This document shows, piece after piece, positions 8,429 through 17,456 of a stretch of DNA of 64,000 bases. The notes under the pieces were generated by a model, which was given only the letters and a program-made list of their open reading frames with translations, searched no databases and was not told the DNA's origin. The translations under genes were made by a program, and so were the position numbers. Positions within the stretch are counted from its first letter, which is position 1. Each line of letters begins with the position of its first letter. This stretch comes from Bacillota bacterium (GTDB taxonomy: Bacteria > Bacillota > UBA4882 > UBA8346), in NCBI GenBank assembly GCA_023400055.1, contig JAEXFN010000001.1, positions 1 to 64,000 on the forward strand. Reading direction: 5' to 3'.

Positions 8429-9676
8429 TTACCGGTTGGAATCGCTTCTGCCGTGTCTGCGGAAGTAGCCGACCGGGCCGGGTTTCCCGGCGGGTTTCCG
8501 GCGGTCCGGCTCCAGCGGTTGAACCGGTCCGCTCTCACTCATCGGGAACGGATGATCTTCGACCACCGGGATCGGCTGCGCGGTTAATTTATGAATATCC
8601 TTCAGATACTCTTTCTCCTCCTGATCGCAGAAGGAGAGGGCCACCCCGCTGAGGCCGGCCCGGCCGGTGCGGCCGATGCGGTGGACGTAGGTCTCCGGCA
8701 CATTGGGCAGATCGAAATTGATGACATGCGACAATTCTTCCACATCGATGCCCCGCGCCGCGATATCCGTCGCCACCAGCACCCGGGTCCGCTTGGTTTT
8801 GAAATTGTTCAAAGCGCGTTGCCGGGCGTTCTGCGACTTGTCGCCGTGGATCGCCTCGGCCTGCACGCCGGCCTTGTTCAGGTAGCGGGTCAGTTTGTCC
8901 GCGCCGTGCTTGGTCCGGGTGAATACCAGCGCCGACAGGATGGCGGGATCCTGGAGCAAGTGTACCAGCAGGGATTTCTTATTCTGCTTATCCACAAAAT
9001 ACAGGGATTGCTCGATGGCGTCCACCGTCGAGGAGACCGGCGTCACCGCCACCTGGACCGGAGCGAGCAGGATCGTCCGGGCCAACTCGGCGATTTCCGG
9101 CGGCATGGTCGCCGAAAACAGCAGCGTTTGCCGCCGGGCCGGCAACTGGGCGACCACCCGCTTGACATCATGGATGAAACCCATGTCGAGCATGCGGTCG
9201 GCCTCGTCCAGCACAAACATTTGGACATGGTGCAGGTTGACGAACTTCTGGTTGAGCAGATCGAGCAGCCGGCCCGGGGTGGCAATCAGAATGTCCACGC
9301 CGGCCTTTAAGGCGTCGGTCTGGCTGTTTTGCGACACGCCGCCGTAGATCACCGTGTGCCGCAGGCCGGTATGTTTGCCGTAGGCGGCGAAACTTTCATC
9401 GATCTGAATCGCCAGCTCCCGGGTGGGCGTTAAGATCAGCGCCTTAATCAGCGGCCTGGCCTTGGGCGCGGCCGCCGCCTCGGCGTGCAGCAGCTGCAGG
9501 ATGGGGATGGCGAAGGCCGCGGTCTTGCCGGTGCCGGTCTGGGCGCAACCGATCAAGTCCTTGTGTTCCAGGATCAACGGGATCGCCTGTTCCTGGATGG
9601 GCGTGGGTTGGGTGTATCCTTCCGTTTTTAAGGCTTTCAGAATCGGCGGGATCAACTTTAAACTTTCAAATGACAA
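8429..9676 (-). CDS. DEAD-box RNA helicase (RhlE-like)
   Basis: ATP-dependent RNA helicase of 415 residues, probably acting in ribosome assembly or mRNA turnover. All core motifs are visible: Q motif YTQPTPIQEQAIP (residues 21-33), motif I AQTGTGKT (45-52), PTRELA, TPGRL, motif II DEAD, motif III SAT, then in RecA domain 2 ARGIDVE, VINFDLP and HRIGRTGRAG. The C-terminal tail of about 45 residues is basic and proline-rich, as in RhlE. Start is TTG at 9676 with AAGGAG nine bases upstream. It is monocistronic, with its own terminator. Confidence 0.95.
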   Translation of the reverse strand: MSFESLKLIPPILKALKTEGYTQPTPIQEQAIPLILEHKDLIGCAQTGTGKTAAFAIPILQLLHAEAAAAPKARPLIKALILTPTRELAIQIDESFAAYGKHTGLRHTVIYGGVSQNSQTDALKAGVDILIATPGRLLDLLNQKFVNLHHVQMFVLDEADRMLDMGFIHDVKRVVAQLPARRQTLLFSATMPPEIAELARTILLAPVQVAVTPVSSTVDAIEQSLYFVDKQNKKSLLVHLLQDPAILSALVFTRTKHGADKLTRYLNKAGVQAEAIHGDKSQNARQRALNNFKTKRTRVLVATDIAARGIDVEELSHVINFDLPNVPETYVHRIGRTGRAGLSGVALSFCDQEEKEYLKDIHKLTAQPIPVVEDHPFPMSESGPVQPLEPDRRKPAGKPGPVGYFRRHGRSDSNR

Positions 9677-9892
9677 TGATGTTGGCTCCTTATCGAAAAA
9701 TGTTTCTTATTTCAAATCCATTGCAAATTTTTTCATGCGCAGGTTCGATCCTCGGTAGTTTTGCTCCTCTGGCGAATCGTATTCGCGAACCAGCGGAGGG
9801 CACCATCCCCGGACGCATTGGGACGTCACGATAATTCTGAAGGCCGCAGCTCCCGATGATCGGAAACCGCTGTCTGCAGCGGATTCCCCCGG

Positions 9893-10348
9893 CTATTTCT
9901 GCCAGTTCTGAATCTCGATGAAATTGCCTTCCGGATCGGTGGCATAAACAAAGGTCAACCGGCCCAGCTCCGGGTAATCCCGGCGGACGATCGGGCCGAG
10001 CGTCGCGCCGCCATGCGCCAGCAATTTGGCGGTCAACTCCTCCACCGACGCCACGTGAAAAGCCAGATGGCCCAAGCCCTGCCCGTTGATGGACGGCGGA
10101 GCCGGACGCCAATTGGCGGGATCGTAGGAGAAGATCTCGAGCGTCGGCCCGTTCTCATAGCCCGGCAAACGCAGATGGATGCCCCGGACGCGCACCCCTT
10201 CGATCGCGGTGGCCTGCTCGATCCATGCCCCGGACAGATCCCGTTCGGGGTCGGTCGGTTGGCACTCGAAAACTTCGCTATAAAACTGGGCCAGCTTGCG
10301 CCAGTCCCGGGCGATCAGATTGGTGTGGACATAACGGATCGAACTCAT
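9893..10348 (-). CDS. VOC-family protein (glyoxalase/bleomycin-resistance fold)
   Basis: Protein of 151 residues with two βαβββ modules: the first begins RYVHTNLIARDWRKLAQFYS, the second GLGHLAFHVASVEELTAKL. Candidate metal ligands are His8, the His in GHLAF and the Glu near the C terminus (GNFIEIQNW). This arrangement is shared by lactoylglutathione lyases, dioxygenases and resistance proteins, so the substrate cannot be assigned. RBS GAGGTG precedes ATG by seven bases. It stands alone between the helicase and the permease. Confidence 0.88.
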   Translation of the reverse strand: MSSIRYVHTNLIARDWRKLAQFYSEVFECQPTDPERDLSGAWIEQATAIEGVRVRGIHLRLPGYENGPTLEIFSYDPANWRPAPPSINGQGLGHLAFHVASVEELTAKLLAHGGATLGPIVRRDYPELGRLTFVYATDPEGNFIEIQNWQK

Positions 10349-10506
10349 TAGGGGACACCTCGCATTTTACGGCCCGGTTTCTTTAGCCGGCCGATTATGT
10401 ATGAATATATCAAAAATCGCGCCGTCCGCGTGAAAACTTTCCGTTAATAAAATTTATACAAAAAAAGGCGCTGCCCGCGTAGCTTGCGCAGAACGATCGT
10501 TTCCGC

Positions 10507-11235
10507 TCAGCCGCGCAGTGTCAGAGCCACCGTGACGATCCCGGTGCTCGCCAATAAAGCCAAGACGATCTTTCGAAACAGGTCTTCAGCGATCTTACGC
10601 GTCGCGAACATGCCCAAAACCATGCCGATAACCAGACCCGGCAGCAAGATCCCGAACTGGCGCAGAACATTCGCTTCCATCATCCCGCTGAAAACGAACG
10701 AAACGATGGTCACAATGTTGGTGACCGCGCCGTACAGGGTGAGATTGGCGCGGAATTCCACCTTGGGGCTGTCCTCATTCGTTAAAAACAAAACGATCGG
10801 CGGCCCGCTCATGGAGATGCTGCCATTGAGGAATCCGCTCAGAAAGCCGGTGATCCCGCTGGAGAATATCCGATGGCGAAAGGTCATTTTGAAACCATAA
10901 GCCATGGCGATGGCCGTAACGGTGACCAGCAACCCGATAGCCACCTTGAGCAGACTGGGATTGAGCAGCCGCAAAGCGGCAACGCCAAACGGGATCCCCA
11001 CCAGACCAAAGAAGGTAATCACCCGGATTTCGCTCAGCCGGATCCATTGGCGCGTTTCCCACAGGATAAACAGGTTAGTGACCAGCCCGAACAGGACGAG
11101 CAACGGCACCACGGTCGTCAGGGGGAGGAAAAATGCCAGCGCCGGCAGGGCGATCATTGCAAAGCCAAAACCAGTGATGCCTTGAATGAAACCGCCCAGT
11201 AAAATGACGAATGATTCCCAAAGCAAAGTTGCCAT
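10507..11235 (-). CDS. TauE/SafE-family membrane permease
   Basis: Integral membrane protein of 242 residues with seven to eight hydrophobic helices and the two repeated loops typical of the family: QGITGFGFAMIALPAL near the N terminus and GFLSGFLNGSISMSGPPIVL in the middle. Family members export sulfite, sulfoacetate or other small organosulfur anions, or import substrates in some cases. No sulfur gene is adjacent, so the role is open. RBS GGAG lies about 12 bases before ATG. Confidence 0.9.
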   Translation of the reverse strand: MATLLWESFVILLGGFIQGITGFGFAMIALPALAFFLPLTTVVPLLVLFGLVTNLFILWETRQWIRLSEIRVITFFGLVGIPFGVAALRLLNPSLLKVAIGLLVTVTAIAMAYGFKMTFRHRIFSSGITGFLSGFLNGSISMSGPPIVLFLTNEDSPKVEFRANLTLYGAVTNIVTIVSFVFSGMMEANVLRQFGILLPGLVIGMVLGMFATRKIAEDLFRKIVLALLASTGIVTVALTLRG

Positions 11236-11485
11236 AAAAAACTCCCGATCTCCAAAATAGGCTGTTCATCCCATTCCGCCGTGTTGTCCCGGAACAGACG
11301 TCCCCGACCCGATAACGCTCAATTTTACAATTCGACCTTTACCGTTTTCTTCCTGCCAATTCCTTAAACTGATACATCGTTGAAAAGTTATCGTAGAAAA
11401 TTTATGGGCGCAAATAAAAATGGCCTGGTTGATTGGAATTGCTCCGTTGCCAAGCCAAACCGTTTCGTGCGGCCAACTCCCTGCG

Positions 11486-13042
11486 TTAAACGATCTTGGT
11501 CGTCCAGTCCTCGACATTCCAAACCTCGGTGACCCAGTCCTGGTAAAACTCTGGTTCGTGGCTGACCACGACCACCGTTCCCCGGAACTCCCGCAAGGCC
11601 CGCTGCAGTTCCTCCTTGGCGTCCCCATCCAAGTGATTGGTGGGCTCATCCAGCACCAGCCAGTTGACTTCCTTCAGCATGAGCTTGCACAGCCGCACCT
11701 TGGCGCTTTCACCACCGCTGAGGACCAGCATCTGGCTGGCGATATGTTCCCGGGTCAACCCGCAACCCGCTAGGGCGCCCCGCACTTCGGCGTTGCTCAG
11801 GCCCGGGAACTCGTTCCAGACCTCATCCAGCGCCGTCTGATGATTGGAACGCCCGGCCTCCTGCTCAAAATAGCCCGGCGCCAGGAAAGGATCTAGCTTC
11901 ACCGTCCCGGCCACCGGCCGTTGCAGCCCGAGCAAGGTCTTTAACAGCGTCGATTTGCCGAGACCGTTGACGCCTTTAATCGCGACCTTCTTGCCGCGCT
12001 CCAGGACCAGGTTCAACGGCCGCGTCAGCGCTTCCTCATAACCGATCACCAGATCGACGGCTTGACAGATGGTCCGGCCGGGCGTGCGGGCCTCGCGGAA
12101 TTTAAAGGCCGGTTTCAGCCGCTCCCGGTCCTTGGTGATGAGCTCCATCTTATCCAGCTTCTTCTGCCGGCTCTTCGCCAGATTGGCCGTAGCCGCCCGG
12201 GCTTTGTTGCGGGCCACGAAGTCCTCCAGCCGCTCGATCTCCTTCTGCTGTTTTTCATAGGCCTTCTGGTTTTGGGCCTTCTTTAGCTGGTACATCTGCT
12301 GAAATGCGTCATAATCGCCGGTATACCGGGTTAATATGGCATTCTCCACATGGTAGACTACATTGACGACTTTGTTCAAAAAGGGGATATCATGAGAGAC
12401 CAGAATAAACGCATTCTCATAATTTTGCAGATAACTCTGAAGCCACTGGATATGATTTTCATCCAGGAAGTTGGTGGGCTCATCCATGATCAGGATCATC
12501 GGATTCTGCAGCAGTAGTTTGGCCAGCAGCACTTTGGCGCGCTGCCCGCCACTGAGCTCGGCGACATCCCGTTCCAGGCCGATCTCGCCCAGGCCCAGGC
12601 CGCCCGCGACCTCGTCTATCTTGGCATCAATGATGTAAAAGCCGTTATGTTCCAGGGTGCTTTGCAGCTCTCCAACATCTTCCAGCATCGCTGCGAGCTC
12701 CGCTTCTCCGGCATCGGCCATCCGCTCGTAGATCCGCTGGATCTCCAGCTCCAGATCGAACATAGGCTGAAAAGCCTCCCGCAGCACCTCACGGATGGTC
12801 TTGCCCCTGGTCAGAACCGTATATTGATCCAGGTAACCGGTAGTAATCCGGTTGCACCACTCCACTTTGCCCTCATCAGGCGTCAATTGCCCGGTAATAA
12901 TGTTCAAAAAGGTTGATTTGCCTTCCCCGTTGGCACCGACCAGCCCGACGTGCTCTCCCTTGAGCAAGCGGAACGAAGCATTGGCCAGGATCTGGCGGCC
13001 GCCAAAGCCATGGCTGACATTCTCGACAGTTAAAATACTCAT
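11486..13042 (-). CDS. ABC-F family ATPase (ribosome-associated)
   Basis: Soluble protein of 518 residues with two nucleotide-binding domains and no membrane span. Domain 1: Walker A GANGEGKST (36-44), signature LSGGQ, Walker B LIMDEPTNFLD. Domain 2: Walker A GVNGLGKST, signature LSGGE, Walker B LVLDEPTNHLD. The charged linker between them (KKAQNQKAYEKQQKEIERLE) is the P-site tRNA interaction motif of ABC-F factors. The form resembles YbiT-like housekeeping members; antibiotic protection is possible but not shown by the sequence. RBS GAGGT lies before ATG at 13042. Confidence 0.93.
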   Translation of the reverse strand: MSILTVENVSHGFGGRQILANASFRLLKGEHVGLVGANGEGKSTFLNIITGQLTPDEGKVEWCNRITTGYLDQYTVLTRGKTIREVLREAFQPMFDLELEIQRIYERMADAGEAELAAMLEDVGELQSTLEHNGFYIIDAKIDEVAGGLGLGEIGLERDVAELSGGQRAKVLLAKLLLQNPMILIMDEPTNFLDENHIQWLQSYLQNYENAFILVSHDIPFLNKVVNVVYHVENAILTRYTGDYDAFQQMYQLKKAQNQKAYEKQQKEIERLEDFVARNKARAATANLAKSRQKKLDKMELITKDRERLKPAFKFREARTPGRTICQAVDLVIGYEEALTRPLNLVLERGKKVAIKGVNGLGKSTLLKTLLGLQRPVAGTVKLDPFLAPGYFEQEAGRSNHQTALDEVWNEFPGLSNAEVRGALAGCGLTREHIASQMLVLSGGESAKVRLCKLMLKEVNWLVLDEPTNHLDGDAKEELQRALREFRGTVVVVSHEPEFYQDWVTEVWNVEDWTTKIV

Positions 13043-13207
13043 CTTACCTCGCGTTGTCCTATCATCTTTGCTTTTTTGCTCGATCCCGGCGGACCAGGAC
13101 CTGGTTAAACCGATTGAAATTTACGGTTGACTCATCCCCGTATTAATTCGTTAGTTATTTTAACGTATCTCGGCCGGAAAAGTCAATCATCGTAACAAGT
13201 TCTCTCC

Positions 13208-13828
13208 TTACGATGCCTGCGTCTGATCAATTCCGATCTTACGCAACTCGGCGAGGGCCGCCTCTATTGCGGTAAATTCGATCGCCTGCATCCCGATGGC
13301 CCGGGCGGCCTGGACATTGGCGGCTTTGTCATCCAGGAAGACCAATTCCTCCGGGCGCATCTGCAGATACTCCATGACCGTCTGGTAAGCCTTGACCTCC
13401 GGTTTGCAGGCGCCGATCTCATTGGAAGCGAAGATATATTCCAAGTCCCGCAATGTCTCCGGATAAGCGGCCTTGAAGAAGGATACATGGATGGCATTGG
13501 TGTTGCTCAATACGACCACGCGGTAATGCGATTTCAAAGCGCGGATCAACCCAGTGATGCCGGGAACCTCCTCGACAAAAATGGCATTCCAGCCCCGCTC
13601 CAACTGCGCGTCGGATAAGGGCAGATCGTAAGTCTGCCGGATATGAGCCCAAAATTGCGCCGGGGTCACTTCGCCCCGCTCAAAGGCGTCATGAACCTCA
13701 TCGAAACGGACCCGGGCCTGAATCTGGCGCCAATCCAGCCCGGATTGCTCGCCCCAGCTTTGAAAGATCCGTTCCGGGAGGATACGGATCAACACGTTTC
13801 CTAAGTCGAATACAAAAGCGCGAATCAT
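13208..13828 (-). CDS. HAD-superfamily phosphatase (subclass IA, YihX-like)
   Basis: Hydrolase of 206 residues. Motif I is altered: FVFDLGNVL, where the usual DxD second aspartate is asparagine, as in the YihX/epoxide-hydrolase N-terminal phosphatase branch. Motif II is VVVLSNTN, the lysine is in CKPEVKAYQ, and motif IV is FLDDKAANV. Family members release phosphate from sugar phosphates such as glucose-1-phosphate. RBS AAGGAG lies nine bases before ATG. It is a single gene. Confidence 0.9.
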   Translation of the reverse strand: MIRAFVFDLGNVLIRILPERIFQSWGEQSGLDWRQIQARVRFDEVHDAFERGEVTPAQFWAHIRQTYDLPLSDAQLERGWNAIFVEEVPGITGLIRALKSHYRVVVLSNTNAIHVSFFKAAYPETLRDLEYIFASNEIGACKPEVKAYQTVMEYLQMRPEELVFLDDKAANVQAARAIGMQAIEFTAIEAALAELRKIGIDQTQAS

Positions 13829-13992
13829 ATTGAATATCTCCTTTCAGATCTGTAATTCCCGACTTATCCAAGCCGAGACTGTTAATCGTGTTCAACGATT
13901 TCATTTATTTGCAAAAACAGATCACTTATTCGTATAACGAGCTTTCTAATGATTATCAAGTTAGCTCCGCATAGATAACCGGAGCAGAACCA

Positions 13993-14016
13993 CTTGTTGA
14001 GTAACTGAGAGAGCTT
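13993..14016 (-). repeat. Isolated inverted unit of the array A/D repeat
   Basis: Read on the minus strand, these 24 bases (aagctctctcagttac plus tcaacaag) match the array A/D consensus with one mismatch (tt for tc). It lies in the 795-bp gene-free stretch 13829-14623. That stretch also holds hairpins near 14287-14308 (gtccgtcggt with accgacggac) and 14354-14409 (atggggagc with gctccccat). I see no convincing gene in it. Confidence 0.7.
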
Positions 14017-14575
14017 ATTGATTCGCAAAAAACTTGATCGCGGATTTAACGGATGAAAGGATTCCACGGCCTAGAGATCGATAAGTGGATTTTCCGTGAA
14101 ATCTTTAAATCCATTAATCCGTGATCGGCCCTTTTATAAAGACCTTCACTTTACATTCATACGGCCGCTGATTGCGGAGGTCGATTTCGGGATGCGGATG
14201 ATATTTTTCGCATATGAAAACGATACTTCATACCCGGCTTTTCGCGGTATAATATCGATCATAGAAGTTGTCTTTCATTGGAGAGTCCGTCGGTGATACC
14301 GACGGACTTTCGGTCATGGGTCAAAGCCTGCATTGCTCATGCCCCGGTTCCTATGGGGAGCTAACTTTATAATCATCAGCTCTTATCCATAAAATGAGGC
14401 TCCCCATCTCCTCTGCCTATATGAGATGATTATCGCAATTTTCCTTTTGGAGGGCAACTGCTTTCTGACTTATTATACAAGGTTGAGCCGTTATGGATAT
14501 TTAAACCGGCTGACGAACTGACGATTTGGCCGGGCGAAAAAACTATCTCCATGAGCGAGGCGCCACGGCAATTTT

Positions 14576-14607
14576 AAAGGCTGCCTATGCTTGACACAGC
14601 AGCCTTA
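14576..14607. terminator. Terminator downstream of the ABM-like gene
   Basis: Stem aaggctgc / gcagcctt just past the stop of the minus-strand gene ending at 14624, followed on that strand by TTTAAAATT. Confidence 0.65.
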
Positions 14608-14623
14608 GTTACACGGATCTGAG

Positions 14624-14956
14624 TTATAAGTTACTGAAGCCGGGAAAACCGGCCGGCGCTCCGACTACCTCATGATGGAGTACGATCGGATCGGCAATGA
14701 GACCGAACTTCCGATCTTCGGGATAATCCACCGCGATTTGCGGATCGGGACCGGCAAAAATTCGGATCGCTTCCCAATTGTCCCAATAAGACACCATAAA
14801 GAAATGTTCCCAGCCATCCCGCTCTCGGCTGTAAATATAAGACCCCCGGTTGCCAAGTATCGCCTGAGTTTCAGCCACGCCGGTCCGGAGCAAGTAGGCC
14901 CGGAAAGCTTCGCCTTGCGCGGCAGGTACTACACCGTGCCAGGATCGGACGATCAT
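14624..14956 (-). CDS. Antibiotic biosynthesis monooxygenase (ABM)-like protein
   Basis: Protein of 110 residues with the dimeric ferredoxin-like pattern of the ABM/DUF4188-type family: first strand IVRSWHGVVP, a helix AFRAYLLRTGVAETQ, strand GSYIYSRER, strand HFFMVSYWDNWEAIRIFAG. The family includes small monooxygenases and haem-degrading enzymes, but many members have no known activity and catalytic residues cannot be picked out. RBS AAGGGAG lies about 11 bases before ATG. Confidence 0.75.
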   Translation of the reverse strand: MIVRSWHGVVPAAQGEAFRAYLLRTGVAETQAILGNRGSYIYSRERDGWEHFFMVSYWDNWEAIRIFAGPDPQIAVDYPEDRKFGLIADPIVLHHEVVGAPAGFPGFSNL

Positions 14957-15008
14957 GCTCCATCATCTCCCTTCTCTTCGGTTCGTGCGTTCGGCTCTTA
15001 AGGTTACG

Positions 15009-16193
15009 TCATTTCCGTTCCAATAAGGCTTTAATATCCTCGTCATTCAACGCCGAGTAGCGGTTTTTCAAGATCTCCACTACCCGATTGATATAGAGCT
15101 GTTCGAGGATCTCCGGATTGTTCACGGTGCCTTTCAATTTTATCGGCCGGAACAGCAACGGGCGCTGGCGGCCTTTCTCGATCTGTTCGAACGCCTTGCC
15201 GGAGAAGAGCAAGTTGACGAATTTGCGGATATCGACCTTGGGCAGATTCTTCATCTTCTCACTGGTAAAATCGATCATCTGGCTCATGGTCATCTCTTTA
15301 TTCTCTTTATATTCGTCCACCAGAAATTTAGAGATGGCCAGCCGTTTCTCTTTGTTCTTCTGGAACCGGATATTCTTGGCCAAAAAGATCTGCGCTTCCT
15401 CTTTCAGGTTGGTCCGCTTGTTCTGCGGAATGTCGACGTCATTCAAGTAGACCAGCAACAGGCCGTCTTTCTCGGTCAGATCGACCCGGTTTACCAAATC
15501 ACCGAGGAAAGAATTGATAAACTTCTTAAACGAAGAGAAACCCAGCTTTTTCTCGGAGAAGGACGGATCCAGCCGTAACAGATCCTGCTTTAAGGTGGCC
15601 AGCAAAACCGGTTCGTCATTGTTGCGGTTGCGGATATAACGAATCAGCAGTTCCCGGCCATAAGAGATGTCCCGTTCCTGTACCAGGTCGGAGGATAAAG
15701 AGTTGGCCTCCGGTTTGCCGATGAGCTCTTCCAGCGACTTGAATTCGGCGCTGTTGTTCTTGACCATATTGCCGACACTATGATCGAAACCGATGCTGAT
15801 TACCTTGATCCCCCGGGCGCGTACCCGCTGGATCAGAGGTACGAAATCGGTGTCACCGGAACCCAATACGATGGTGTTGATGGTTTCGAACAATTCCAGA
15901 TTCTCCATGACGTCGATGGCCAACCGGACATCGGAACCGTTCTTGCCCTGAAGGTTGGTGGCCGGCAGATGCACCAGTTCAAAACCCTGCTCCATCAGAA
16001 CATTTTGATACTGGGAAAAAGTATCTTTGGACCAATCGGCATAGGCCTTCTTAATACAAACATTCCCCTTGGTCGTGGCATAATCGACAATCGGTTGCAT
16101 CACCAAGGGTTTGTCCTTGGAGGGGTATACTTCTTCGGCGGAGATCGCCAAATTTTCAAAATCAAGATAAATCGCGACTTGCTGTTCTTCCAT
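15009..16193 (-). CDS. NYN-domain putative ribonuclease with OST-HTH/LOTUS domain
   Basis: Protein of 394 residues. The N-terminal 155 residues form a NYN (PIN-like) nuclease domain: AIYLDFENLA, GSDVRLAIDVMENL, VLGSGDTDFVPLIQRVRARG carry the conserved acidic residues that bind metal. Residues about 170-270 resemble an OST-HTH/LOTUS RNA-binding domain (LLIRYIRNRNNDEPVLLATL). The last third is helical and lysine-rich. Bacterial relatives act in RNA processing or stress responses. I place the start at the ATG of MEEQQV (16193) because AAAGGAG lies eight bases upstream; a longer frame starting at 16217 lacks such a site. It is monocistronic. Confidence 0.88.
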   Translation of the reverse strand: MEEQQVAIYLDFENLAISAEEVYPSKDKPLVMQPIVDYATTKGNVCIKKAYADWSKDTFSQYQNVLMEQGFELVHLPATNLQGKNGSDVRLAIDVMENLELFETINTIVLGSGDTDFVPLIQRVRARGIKVISIGFDHSVGNMVKNNSAEFKSLEELIGKPEANSLSSDLVQERDISYGRELLIRYIRNRNNDEPVLLATLKQDLLRLDPSFSEKKLGFSSFKKFINSFLGDLVNRVDLTEKDGLLLVYLNDVDIPQNKRTNLKEEAQIFLAKNIRFQKNKEKRLAISKFLVDEYKENKEMTMSQMIDFTSEKMKNLPKVDIRKFVNLLFSGKAFEQIEKGRQRPLLFRPIKLKGTVNNPEILEQLYINRVVEILKNRYSALNDEDIKALLERK

Positions 16194-16629
16194 ACAAAGC
16201 TCCTTTGCTGTAATCATTTCTACATTATTTACTACCCAATTAACGTCCGAGGGGGAATTTTTATTTAACTAACGCTTCGGAGCGAAGAAAACCTTTTCCG
16301 CAAAGCCTCATTCGAACAAACACATCTCGAACACCTTAAAACGCATCCGAAACCGCCGTATTTTCCGGAGATTCGCCCGAGTTTTCGCTGGATACCGACT
16401 TTTTCCCTGCATTTTCGATCCGTAGCTTAAAAATAAACGCATAAGAAGGACGGATTCCCAAATGCAAATGTTTCATCGATTTACACCAGCGAGAAGATTG
16501 AAAAAAATTGTCCGCATATATTGTGCGCCAAAGCCAATTTCCAATCACCAATTTTCCCGCGAAACGATCGCGAACCCGGTTTCTGGCGAAAGCTTTGCTC
16601 TAGGGAGTGCCGGACCATAGGCTCCGAAT

Positions 16630-17169
16630 TCAGCTTAGCTGTCCTTGGGTCATCCAATCAGAGTAGATCGCGAAGTTTTCCGCCTCAAAGCATACCAACA
16701 GAACGGTTTTAAGGCTTCGGTCCTGTCGCAAAAACTCCCCGATCTCCGTCAAAACGATCCGGGCAGCCAGATCTTTGGGAAAACGGTAAACTCCGGTGCT
16801 GATATTGGGAAAAGCAATGGTTTGAACGGCATTTTCGACCGCCAACCGCAAACTGTTCCGATAACAGGCCGCTAACAACGATGCTTCTTGATTTTGGCCG
16901 CCATGCCAGATCGGGCCGACCGTATGAATCACATATTTTGCCGCTAGCCGACCGGCAGTAGTGAGCACTGCTTCACCGGTCGGGCAGCCGCCCTGCTTTT
17001 CACGGATTTTTTTACAAGCTTCGAGGATTTCCGGACCACCGGCCCGATGAATCGCTCCATCCACGCCGCCGCCACCCAAAAGTTCATGATTGGCCGCGTT
17101 GACAATCGCATCCACTTTAAGCACGGTGATATCGCCCCGAATCAGCTGAATCCGTTCGTCCCAATGCAT
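16630..17169 (-). CDS. Macrodomain protein, O-acetyl-ADP-ribose deacetylase-like
   Basis: Protein of 179 residues, a single macrodomain of the MacroD/YmdB type. Signature segments: GDITVLKVDAIVNAANHELL (residues 12-31), GGGGVDGAIHRAGG, HTVGPIWHGG and FPNISTGVYRFP, which together line the ADP-ribose pocket with the catalytic Asn/Asp pair. It likely hydrolyses O-acetyl-ADP-ribose or removes ADP-ribose from proteins. RBS GAGGTG lies before ATG at 17169. The 411 bp between it and the NYN gene (16218-16629) hold nothing I can identify. Confidence 0.93.
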   Translation of the reverse strand: MHWDERIQLIRGDITVLKVDAIVNAANHELLGGGGVDGAIHRAGGPEILEACKKIREKQGGCPTGEAVLTTAGRLAAKYVIHTVGPIWHGGQNQEASLLAACYRNSLRLAVENAVQTIAFPNISTGVYRFPKDLAARIVLTEIGEFLRQDRSLKTVLLVCFEAENFAIYSDWMTQGQLS

Positions 17170-17456
17170 CGCGCACCTCGAATCGTCCTTAAATTTAAAT
17201 TCCCGCCTCTCTGCTTGATTATATCATTTTCAGCCCGTTACGCCATCCCCTGATTGCCAATACCTTGCGATCTCAGGTTCAGCGGGTCCTGCCCTTACGG
17301 GCCAAAACTCCAAACAGAGTTAGCTTTAGAGTACAACTCCCCCGGGCTAGCGACAAAATCCTCCGCCAAAACCAGGCCAATACCCGGAAACAACAACAGC
17401 CGCAGCGGAGCCGCCACGGCCAAACGGGAAAAACCTCAAACCAAAGCTGCCGGTTG

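Noticed and set aside
8591..9310. Plus-strand frame of 239 residues
   Set aside because: It lies opposite the DEAD-box helicase gene and is histidine- and arginine-rich, a typical antisense shadow of a GC-rich gene.
14096..14296. Plus-strand frame of 66 residues in a gene-free stretch
   Set aside because: No ribosome-binding site, unusual composition and no recognisable pattern.
16336..16551. Minus-strand frame of 71 residues
   Set aside because: No ribosome-binding site or domain, in an AT-rich spacer; coding character is not convincing.
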